64,000 nucleotides of DNA, taken from contig CAJUAA010000001.1 of assembly GCA_910584205.1 (NCBI GenBank), positions 1 through 64,000 of the forward strand, in the 5' to 3' direction. The position numbers and the translations under genes were made by a program. Below are positions 57,389 to 64,000 of the stretch, in pieces. This DNA comes from an uncultured Lachnospiraceae bacterium. Lineage in GTDB: Bacteria; Bacillota; Clostridia; Lachnospirales; Lachnospiraceae. The first letter of the stretch is position 1, and the number at the start of each line of letters is the position of its first letter. Under the pieces are notes generated by a model. That model was not told where the DNA came from, did no database searches, and worked only from the letters and a program-made list of their open reading frames with translations.

Positions 57389-59203
57389 TTGAACAGACAA
57401 TGGAAAGGAATCGGCACCTACGTGGTATTTCTCGTGCTGATCTGCCTGGTGCTGGTATTTTTCGAAGGGAAACTGCAGGAGCGGCCGAATTTTACATGGC
57501 AGCAGTTTGAGGAGATGCTGAAGGACGGCATGGTCGCCAGCGTCAGCATACAGCCCAATGAGGAGACACCCACCGGATCGGTCATCTACCGTCTGTCGGA
57601 CGGGACCATGGGCAACACGTACGTCCTGGACACGACCGCTGCGGAGCAGACGCTGAAAGAAGCGAACGTAACCTACGAGGTGCTGCAGATCGAGCAGCCG
57701 GGATTTTTTGAGACCTACGGCATGTCATTGATCCTGTGCGGGCTTATGCTTTTCTTTATCGTCATGACCATGGGCCGGAACAACGGCGGTAGCAACAACC
57801 GGATGCTGGATTTCGGCAAGAGCCATGCGCAGCTGACGGGAGCCGGAGAGAAGACCACCGGTTTCAAGGATGTGGCGGGACTGGAGGAAGAAAAGGCGGA
57901 GCTGGAGGAGATCGTGGATTTCCTCCGGAACCCGGACCGTTATACAAAGGTGGGAGCGAGGATTCCCAAGGGAGTCCTGCTGGTGGGACCGCCCGGAACC
58001 GGCAAGACCCTGATCGCAAAATGCGTGGCGGGAGAGGCGGGAGTGCCGTTTTTCAGCATCTCCGGCTCGGATTTTGTGGAAATGTTCGTCGGCGTCGGCG
58101 CGTCCCGTGTCCGGGACCTGTTTGCCAACGCCAAGAGAAACGCGCCATGCATCGTATTTATCGATGAGATCGACGCGGTGGCAAGACGCAGAGGTACCGG
58201 CATGGGAGGCGGACATGACGAGCGGGAGCAGACGCTGAACCAGCTGCTGGTGGAGATGGACGGCTTCGGCGTCAATGAGGGCATCATCGTCATGGCGGCC
58301 ACCAACCGGGTGGACATTCTGGACCCGGCGATCATGCGTCCGGGCCGGTTCGACCGGAAGATCGGAGTGGGAAGGCCGGATGTGAAGGGCAGAGAGGCGA
58401 TTCTGAGAGTCCATGCGAGAAACAAGCCCCTGGGAGACGATGTGGACCTGCATCAGATCGCGCAGACCACCGCCGGCTTCACCGGGGCGGATCTGGAGAA
58501 CCTGCTGAATGAATCGGCGATCCAGGCGGCGAAGGAGAACCGTGCCTATATGATCCAGGAGGATATCCGGAAAGCCTTTATCAAAGTGGGGATCGGAGCG
58601 GAGAAGAAAAGCCGGGTGATCTCGGATAAGGAGAAGAAGATCACGGCCTATCACGAAGCAGGGCATGCGATCCTGTTCCATATTCTTCCGGATGTGGGGC
58701 CGGTCTATACCGTATCCATCATTCCCACGGGTGTGGGCGCTGCCGGTTACACCATGCCCCTTCCGGAGAAAGACGAGATGTTCAACACCAAAGGAAGGAT
58801 GCTTCAGGACATTGTGGTGGATCTGGGCGGCAGAGTGGCGGAAGAACTGGTCTTTGACGACATCACCACCGGCGCTTCCCAGGACATCAAGCAGGCCACG
58901 TCCATTGCCCGTTCCATGGTGACCAGATACGGCATGTCTGACCGGCTGGGGCTGATCCATTACGGAGACGACAGCGAAGAGGTGTTTATCGGACGGGACC
59001 TGGCCCACACAAGGAGCTATGGAGAGACGATCGCCGGAGAGATCGATGAGGAAGTGAAGCGGATCGTGGACGAATGCTATCAGAAAGCCCGGAAGATCAT
59101 CGGCCAGCATCGGGATGTGCTGGATGCCTGCGCGGAGCTTCTTCTGGAAAAGGAAAAGATTACCAGAGAAGAGTTTGAGGCTCTTTTTGTGCAGAACAGC
59201 TAA
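57389..59203 (+). CDS. ftsH: ATP-dependent zinc metalloprotease FtsH
   Basis: A 604-residue membrane protease. Two membrane segments (TYVVFLVLICLVLVFF and YGMSLILCGLMLFFIVMTMG) flank a small outer domain. The AAA module has Walker A VGPPGTGKTLIAKC, Walker B IVFIDEIDAV and the second region of homology RPGRFDRKIGVGRPD. The protease site is AYHEAGHAIL (HEAGH) with a later zinc-binding Asp. The start codon is TTG 57389, with AGGAGG 9 bases before. It degrades membrane and regulatory proteins and affects sporulation in Bacillus. Confidence 0.97.
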   Translation: MNRQWKGIGTYVVFLVLICLVLVFFEGKLQERPNFTWQQFEEMLKDGMVASVSIQPNEETPTGSVIYRLSDGTMGNTYVLDTTAAEQTLKEANVTYEVLQIEQPGFFETYGMSLILCGLMLFFIVMTMGRNNGGSNNRMLDFGKSHAQLTGAGEKTTGFKDVAGLEEEKAELEEIVDFLRNPDRYTKVGARIPKGVLLVGPPGTGKTLIAKCVAGEAGVPFFSISGSDFVEMFVGVGASRVRDLFANAKRNAPCIVFIDEIDAVARRRGTGMGGGHDEREQTLNQLLVEMDGFGVNEGIIVMAATNRVDILDPAIMRPGRFDRKIGVGRPDVKGREAILRVHARNKPLGDDVDLHQIAQTTAGFTGADLENLLNESAIQAAKENRAYMIQEDIRKAFIKVGIGAEKKSRVISDKEKKITAYHEAGHAILFHILPDVGPVYTVSIIPTGVGAAGYTMPLPEKDEMFNTKGRMLQDIVVDLGGRVAEELVFDDITTGASQDIKQATSIARSMVTRYGMSDRLGLIHYGDDSEEVFIGRDLAHTRSYGETIAGEIDEEVKRIVDECYQKARKIIGQHRDVLDACAELLLEKEKITREEFEALFVQNS

Positions 59204-59259
59204 AAACAAAAGGCGTTTTTTGTGAAGTTTGTGCACACTTCTTGCCGGGAATGTGGTAC

Positions 59260-59371
59260 TATAATACTCGTAAAAACCCCCAATACATTATATAGTTTTT
59301 GCTACACCCCATAAGAAACAAGAAATACCTTCTCCTAAAAAAGACAGCATCAACCCCCGCTGTCTTTTTTA
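59260..59371 (+). ncRNA. Candidate small RNA with C-rich loops
   Basis: TATAAT (59260-59265) is followed 72 bases later by a terminator hairpin: AAAAAAGACAGC (59337-59348), GCTGTCTTTTTT (59359-59370). No frame lies between. The presumed transcript of about 100 bases has three unpaired C runs (CCCCC near 59277, CCCC near 59307, and CCCCC in the terminator loop) and TTCTCCT (59330-59336), all able to pair with G-rich ribosome-binding sites. The -35 is weak. It may instead be the 3' end of the ftsH transcript. Confidence 0.4.
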
Positions 59372-59410
59372 CTGCCCTTTTTTCCGAATGTGCGAAATTT
59401 TGGAAAAACC

Positions 59411-59439
59411 TTGTTTTATAGATACATATGTTATATGAT
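59411..59439 (+). promoter_or_regulatory. Promoter of GH13 gene
   Basis: TTGTTT (59411-59416), a 17-bp spacer and TATGAT (59434-59439), 32 bp before the start. Confidence 0.6.
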
Positions 59440-59471
59440 AGTTAGATAACAGTCTTCGAAAGGATATGGGT

Positions 59472-61568
59472 ATGAATTTTAATGAAATCGAACAGGTACT
59501 GCGGACTAGAGAATATGCGCTTAACATGAGACCTGTACTGAACAGCAAAGCTCTGTTCAGTGATGAGACTGCCAACTACCGTACACCCTTTGAACCGGAG
59601 ATGGGAGACCGGGTCACGATCCGCTTCCGTACCTGGATGGATAACGTGGATTACGTATTTTTCATCTGCGGAAGCGAAAAGATACCGATGAAAAAAGAAT
59701 ACACGAAAGGTGTATTTGACTATTATTCGTATACAACAGAACCCCTGACCGGGCCGGTGCACTATTTTTTTGAGGTCTGCACCGGGAACCAGAAGTGTTT
59801 TTATAACAGCCAGGGCGTATCAAAGGATCTTCAGGAGTATAATTCATTTGAGATCGTCCCGGGGTTTCGGACGCCGGACTGGGCGAAGGGCGCGATCATG
59901 TATCAGATCTACACGGACCGTTTCTGCAACGGGGATGAGACGAACGATGTGGAGGATCGGGAATATATCTATATCAACGAGGGCGTCCGCCGGGTGAGAG
60001 ACTGGAACCGTCCTCCCGAATCCATGGATGTAAGGGACTTTTACGGAGGAGATATCAAGGGAATCTGGGAGAAGCTGGATTACCTGCAGGATCTGGGCGT
60101 AGAGGTACTGTACCTGAACCCGATCTTTGTCTCTCCGTCCAATCATAAATACGACAGCCAGGATTACGATTATGTTGATCCCCATTACGGCGTCATCGTG
60201 GAAGACGGCGGGGAATGCCTGCCGGAGGGGGACCAGGATAATTCCCACGCCAGCAAATACATCCAGCGGGTGGTGAACAAAAAGAATCTGGAAGCCAGCA
60301 ACCGTTTTTTTGCGGAATTTGTGGCGGAAGTGCACCGCAGGGGGATGAAGATCATCCTGGACGGTGTGTTCAACCACTGCGGGTCATTCAACAAATGGTT
60401 GGACAGGGAACGCCTGTATGAGAATATGGAGGGCTATGAGAAGGGCGCCTACATCTCAAAGGAGAGCCCGTACCGGAATTTCTTCAAGTTCAACTATGAG
60501 CACGGCTGGCCTTACAACGAGTTTTACGACGGCTGGTGGGGGCATGAGACTCTGCCGAAGCTGTATTATGAGCAGTCTCCGGAGCTGGAGGAATACATTC
60601 TGAACGTGGCCAGAAAATGGCTGAAGCCGCCCTACAGCGTGGACGGCTGGCGGCTGGACGTGGCGGCGGACCTGGGATTTTCATCGGAGTACAATCATGA
60701 ATTCTGGCGGAAATTCCGTAAGGCGGTCAAGGAAACCAATCCGGACGCGCTGATTCTGGCGGAGCACTACGGCAATGCCAACAGCTGGCTTCGGGGCGAC
60801 CAGTGGGATACGCTGATGAATTACGATGCGTTCATGGAGCCGGTAAGCTGGTTTCTGACCGGCATGGAAAAGCACAGCGATGAATTTCGGGAAGATATGT
60901 ACGGCAATGCGGAAGCGTTTAAGAATGCCATGAAGCATCATATGGCGAATTTCTGCGCTCCGTCGCTGCAGACGGCTATGAACGAGCTGTCCAACCACGA
61001 CCATTCCCGTTTCCTCACCAGGACCAACCACAAGGTGGGACGCGTCCATGAGCTGGGCTCCGACGCGGCTTCCGACGGCGTGAACAAGGGTGTCTTCCGG
61101 GAGGCTGTCGTAATCCAGATGACCTGGGTGGGAGCGCCGACGATCTATTACGGCGACGAGGCGGGCGTATGCGGTTTTACGGACCCGGATAACCGCAGGA
61201 CCTATCCGTGGGGAGAAGAGGATCACAGTCTGCTTTCTTTCTATAAGGAAGCGATCTGTATCCGCAAGGAGAATCCGGTGCTGACCCATGGGTCTACCTG
61301 TTTTCTTGCGCTTGACTACCAGCTTCTGTGCTACGGGCGGTTCAGCGAGGAAAACCAGATTGTGGTCGTGATCAACAACGGGAAGGAAGAGAAGGAAGTT
61401 AACGTTCCTGTATGGCAGGCAGGCGTTCCGAGACAGGCATTTATGGAACGTCTGATGATGACGCTGGAGAACGGCTTCAGCATGGGAGGGGCCGCCTATC
61501 GGGTGGAGAAAGGGAACCTGTACCTGAAGGTTCCGCCCATATGCGCCATGATCCTGCGCAGGATCTGA
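59472..61568 (+). CDS. GH13 alpha-glycosidase (neopullulanase/cyclomaltodextrinase-like)
   Basis: A 698-residue cytoplasmic enzyme without signal peptide. It has an N-terminal beta domain (residues 1-130) and a catalytic barrel with ILDGVFNHCG, nucleophile Asp in SVDGWRLDVAADLG, acid Glu in ALILAEHYGNANSW and ELSNHDHSRFL. A C-terminal beta domain follows. These enzymes cut maltodextrins or cyclodextrins. AAGGA lies 7 bases before ATG 59472; ATG 59466 is too close. Products would enter glycolysis through the pgm and pgi seen here. Confidence 0.93.
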   Translation: MNFNEIEQVLRTREYALNMRPVLNSKALFSDETANYRTPFEPEMGDRVTIRFRTWMDNVDYVFFICGSEKIPMKKEYTKGVFDYYSYTTEPLTGPVHYFFEVCTGNQKCFYNSQGVSKDLQEYNSFEIVPGFRTPDWAKGAIMYQIYTDRFCNGDETNDVEDREYIYINEGVRRVRDWNRPPESMDVRDFYGGDIKGIWEKLDYLQDLGVEVLYLNPIFVSPSNHKYDSQDYDYVDPHYGVIVEDGGECLPEGDQDNSHASKYIQRVVNKKNLEASNRFFAEFVAEVHRRGMKIILDGVFNHCGSFNKWLDRERLYENMEGYEKGAYISKESPYRNFFKFNYEHGWPYNEFYDGWWGHETLPKLYYEQSPELEEYILNVARKWLKPPYSVDGWRLDVAADLGFSSEYNHEFWRKFRKAVKETNPDALILAEHYGNANSWLRGDQWDTLMNYDAFMEPVSWFLTGMEKHSDEFREDMYGNAEAFKNAMKHHMANFCAPSLQTAMNELSNHDHSRFLTRTNHKVGRVHELGSDAASDGVNKGVFREAVVIQMTWVGAPTIYYGDEAGVCGFTDPDNRRTYPWGEEDHSLLSFYKEAICIRKENPVLTHGSTCFLALDYQLLCYGRFSEENQIVVVINNGKEEKEVNVPVWQAGVPRQAFMERLMMTLENGFSMGGAAYRVEKGNLYLKVPPICAMILRRI

Positions 61569-61601
61569 TCAAAATCTTCGAAAGAAAAAGAGGTGAAGGC
61601 T

Positions 61602-61763
61602 GTGGCGCTTGTTCTATTTGCACTGGCTGTCTGCGGGATTCCGATGGCGATCATGATCGCTACGGAATGCGGTTCCAGGAGAGGCTGTGGCAGGGGGTGC
61701 GCCGCCTGCGGAAACCGGGATATATGCCACAGGCGCCGCAGGACACAGGATAAGAAGAAATGA
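61602..61763 (+). CDS. Cys-rich single-pass small membrane protein
   Basis: A 53-residue product from GTG 61602 (AGAGGTGA upstream; GTG 61593 is possible). It has one membrane segment (LVLFALAVCGIPMAIMIA) and a cytosolic or surface tail with CGSRRGCGRGCAACGNRDIC and RRRR, six Cys in all. It resembles the small Cys-rich proteins seen near transporters such as FeoB, but the family is uncertain. Its TGA overlaps the azlC ATG by 4 bases, so it is co-translated with azlCD. Confidence 0.65.
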   Translation: MALVLFALAVCGIPMAIMIATECGSRRGCGRGCAACGNRDICHRRRRTQDKKK

Positions 61764-62491
61764 GAAAGAAAGATATTCAATACGGGATACAACACGAGAT
61801 ACAAAACGGACTCAGAGACGGCGTGCCGATCGCTCTTGGGTATTTTTCCGTCAGCTTCAGCTTCGGGATCATGGCCATGAGCGGCGGGCTGTCCATCGTC
61901 CAGGCTGCGCTGACGAGCCTGACCAATATGACCAGCGCCGGACAGTTTGCCGGGCTTCAGATCATCATCGCGGGCGGGACGCTTCTGGAGATGGCGGCGA
62001 CGCAGCTGATCATCAATCTCCGTTATGCGCTGATGAGCCTGTCCCTGTCCCAGAAGCTGTCCGGCAGCGTGACCATGTGGCAGCGTTTTGTCATTGCGTT
62101 CGCCAACACGGACGAGATCTTCGCGGTGGCCATGTCGCACAACAAAGAACTGACGTTCCCCTACATGGCAGGGCTTCAGGCGCTGCCGATTCTGGGGTGG
62201 ACCGCCGGGACCGCCTGCGGGGCGGCCGCGGGCAGCATGCTTCCGGCTGCGGTGAACAGCGCGCTCAGCGTGGCGCTGTACGGTATGTTTCTGGCGGTGG
62301 TCATACCGGCGGCGAAGAAAAGCCGTCCGGTGCTCTTTGCCGTCATTCTGGCGGCGTGCATGAGCTGCCTGATCTATTATCTGCCGTTGTGCGCGGGGAT
62401 ATCCGCGGGCATGTCGATCATTCTCTGTACGGTGGCGGCGGCCGCGGCGGGAGCGGTGCTGTTTCCGGTCAAAGAAGGAGGGGAGCCGTGA
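61760..62491 (+). CDS. azlC: AzlC family branched-chain amino acid exporter subunit
   Basis: A 243-residue permease with about six to seven membrane segments. Marks are GVPIALGYFSVSFSFGIMAM, SAGQFAGLQIIIAGGTLLEM and FANTDEIFAVAMSH. With AzlD it exports branched-chain amino acids or analogues. It overlaps the Cys-rich gene (ATGA) and azlD (one base). Confidence 0.94.
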   Translation: MRKKDIQYGIQHEIQNGLRDGVPIALGYFSVSFSFGIMAMSGGLSIVQAALTSLTNMTSAGQFAGLQIIIAGGTLLEMAATQLIINLRYALMSLSLSQKLSGSVTMWQRFVIAFANTDEIFAVAMSHNKELTFPYMAGLQALPILGWTAGTACGAAAGSMLPAAVNSALSVALYGMFLAVVIPAAKKSRPVLFAVILAACMSCLIYYLPLCAGISAGMSIILCTVAAAAAGAVLFPVKEGGEP

Positions 62492-62799
62492 TGGCATATG
62501 TATATATCGGGGTCATGGCGGCAGTGACCTATCTGATCCGCGTCATTCCGCTGACGGTATTCCGCAGAAAAATCGAGAACCGCTATATCCGTTCGTTTCT
62601 GTATTATGTACCCTATACCTGCCTGACAGCCATGACGTTTCCGGCGATTCTCTACGCCACGGAAAGCGTCGTCAGCGCACTGGCCGGCGTGGCGGCGGCT
62701 GCGATCTTTGCTTTTCGGGACAAAAGTCTGGTGGCGGTGGCGGCGGCCGCGTGTCTGGCGGTCTTTGCGACCGAACAGATTCTTTCGTTTCTGGTGTAG
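62491..62799 (+). CDS. azlD: AzlD family branched-chain amino acid exporter subunit
   Basis: A 102-residue membrane protein with four hydrophobic segments: AYVYIGVMAAVTYLIRVIPL, FLYYVPYTCLTAMTFPAILY, VVSALAGVAAAAIFAF and a last helix ending TEQILSFLV. It is the small partner of AzlC. The ATG uses the A of the azlC stop (TGATG). Confidence 0.93.
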   Translation: MAYVYIGVMAAVTYLIRVIPLTVFRRKIENRYIRSFLYYVPYTCLTAMTFPAILYATESVVSALAGVAAAAIFAFRDKSLVAVAAAACLAVFATEQILSFLV

Positions 62800-62886
62800 G
62801 TGTACATTTGCAGGCCGGCCTTGTGGAAGATGTACGCATTTCCTGGCCCAAGCGGCCGGAAACGTGCCAAATCCTCCAAAATTTCT

Positions 62887-62915
62887 TTGAAATCCCTCAT
62901 TTCCTGTGTTATCAT
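62887..62915 (+). promoter_or_regulatory. Promoter of FGGY kinase gene
   Basis: TTGAAA (62887-62892), a 17-bp spacer and TATCAT (62910-62915), 46 bp before the start. Confidence 0.6.
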
Positions 62916-62961
62916 TAAAAAAACACAGCCTGGAAGGTGTGAAAACAGGAGGGTTATATTC

Positions 62962-64000
62962 ATGAGTGATGTAAAAAATACGATTGCAGCCGGCAAAGCG
63001 GTGCTGGGCATTGAGTTTGGCTCTACCAGGATCAAGGCGGTGCTGGTGGATGAGAACAATGCGCCGATCGCTTCCGGCGCCCATGACTGGGAGAACCGTC
63101 TGGAAAACGGGATCTGGACCTATACGCTGGAGGACATCTGGAACGGCCTGCAGGACTGCTACAAAAAGATGACGGAGGATGTGCAGAAAAAATACGGCGT
63201 GGCGGTGGAGAAGCTGGGAGCCATCGGCTTCAGCGCCATGATGCACGGATATCTGGCATTTGACAAAGCCGGAGAACTGCTGGTTCCGTTCCGTACCTGG
63301 AGAAATACGATCACCCAGGAGGCTTCCGAAGCTTTGACGGAGGCGTTCCAGTTCCATATTCCCCAGAGATGGAGCATCGCCCATCTGTATCAGGCGATCC
63401 TGAACGGGGAAGAGCATGTGCCGAATGTGGATTTCATCACCACGCTGGACGGCTATATCCACTGGCAGCTGACCGGCCGGAAGGTGCTGGGCGTGGGCAG
63501 CGCGTCCGGGATGTTCCCCATTGATTCGGATACAAAGAACTATTATACGTCCATGATCGAAAAATTCGATGAGCTGGTGGCGCCGAAGGGCTTTCCGTGG
63601 AAGGTGAAGGAGCTGCTTCCGGAGGTGCTGGTGGCAGGAGACAACGCGGGCACTCTGAGCGAAGAGGGCGCGAAAAAACTGGATCCCACCGGAACGCTTC
63701 AGGCAGGATGCCCCTTATGTCCGCCGGAGGGAGACGCGGGAACCGGCATGGCGGCTACCAACAGCGTCAAACAGCGGACAGGCAATGTCTCTGCGGGAAC
63801 TTCCGTATTTGCCATGATCGTTCTGGAAAAGGCGCTTCAGAAAGTATATGAGGAAATCGATATGGTGACGACGCCCAGCGGCGACGCGGTGGCCATGGTG
63901 CACTGCAACAACTGTACGTCCGATCTGAACGCATGGGTAAATATTTTCAGAGAGTTCGCGGAGAGTTTCGGCATGGATGTGGATATGGACAAACTGTTCG
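62962..64000 (+). CDS. FGGY-family carbohydrate kinase, cut by window end
   Basis: The first 346 residues of a kinase of about 530. The ATPase start is VLGIEFGSTRIKAVLVDENN, and the middle has IGFSAMMHGYLAFDKAGELL, PFRTWRN and the GDAGTGMAATNSVKQRTGN phosphate-binding region. The pattern places it near L-ribulokinase/xylulokinase-like members found in Clostridia beside sugar isomerases and epimerases. GGAGGG precedes ATG 62962. The sugar is unknown. The remainder lies outside the window. Confidence 0.92.
   Translation, partial: MSDVKNTIAAGKAVLGIEFGSTRIKAVLVDENNAPIASGAHDWENRLENGIWTYTLEDIWNGLQDCYKKMTEDVQKKYGVAVEKLGAIGFSAMMHGYLAFDKAGELLVPFRTWRNTITQEASEALTEAFQFHIPQRWSIAHLYQAILNGEEHVPNVDFITTLDGYIHWQLTGRKVLGVGSASGMFPIDSDTKNYYTSMIEKFDELVAPKGFPWKVKELLPEVLVAGDNAGTLSEEGAKKLDPTGTLQAGCPLCPPEGDAGTGMAATNSVKQRTGNVSAGTSVFAMIVLEKALQKVYEEIDMVTTPSGDAVAMVHCNNCTSDLNAWVNIFREFAESFGMDVDMDKLF

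Overview
The window looks like chromosome from a spore-forming, low-to-mid GC Firmicute of the Lachnospiraceae type (gut Clostridia). The reasons are the canonical Firmicute cluster mazG-hup-rqcP-yabP-yabQ-divIC-spoIIE-tilS-hpt-ftsH, an archaeal/eukaryote-type prolyl-tRNA synthetase, a CotS-like spore protein, Spo0A boxes, and many PTS/ABC sugar genes. No rRNA, prophage or CRISPR is visible; there is one tRNA-Lys. The species is not identified here.

Region by region. (1) 1-5.6 kb is a decayed accessory patch: an IS200/IS605-like hairpin pair, a decapitated AAA ATPase of abortive-infection type with four single-base losses, a piece of its partner gene, a lipoprotein, an intact Phd/YefM antitoxin beside a truncated toxin, another broken gene, and an AAA/PD-(D/E)XK protein. 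(2) 5.9-11.2 kb is a Crp/Fnr regulator and a BMP-type nucleoside ABC transporter operon. Its ATPase has lost the NBD1 signature with a frameshift, and its second permease is cut and joined to a phosphopentomutase lacking its N-terminus. (3) 11.4-16.6 kb is an alpha-glucoside PTS with a GH4 6-phospho-glucosidase, EIICB, EIIA and a tandem RpiR regulator. (4) 18.3-27 kb is a sugar-sensing unit (membrane-anchored binding protein, histidine kinase, response regulator, second anchored binding protein) followed by a mannose-family PTS (IIA, IIB, IIC, IID), a small membrane protein, a HAD phosphatase and an HPr-like protein without phosphorylatable residues. (5) 27-28.8 kb, opposite strand, is a three-gene STAS-HATPase / STAS-like (DUF4325) / PIN nuclease module, the best candidate here for an uncharacterised system. 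(6) 29-39.9 kb holds small proteins, a ROK remnant, tRNA-Lys, an HD hydrolase, a soluble kinase under tandem Spo0A boxes, HIT, a sigma factor, murG, secreted proteins, an Rpn nuclease and mtnN. (7) 40-51.9 kb is housekeeping: pgi, rluA-type, AI-2E-type permease, proS, cca, ATL, FmdE-like, TfoX-like, WYL regulator, CotS-like, phosphoglucomutase and mazG. (8) 52-59.2 kb is the sporulation/division cluster. (9) 59.2-64 kb has a candidate small RNA, a GH13 amylase-type enzyme, a Cys-rich small protein with azlCD, and an FGGY kinase cut by the window end.

Themes. Carbon uptake and glycogen/maltodextrin metabolism (GH4, GH13, pgi, pgm, two PTS) sit beside sporulation control. Several regulatory sites can be read directly: paired WYL operators, Spo0A boxes at two promoters, a 16-bp Crp/Fnr-type palindrome, and a hairpin that buries the yabP ribosome-binding site. 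A second theme is loss by small internal deletions (AAA gene, toxin, ABC ATPase, permease/deoB, ROK). Raw reads across the junctions would show whether this is real decay or an assembly effect.
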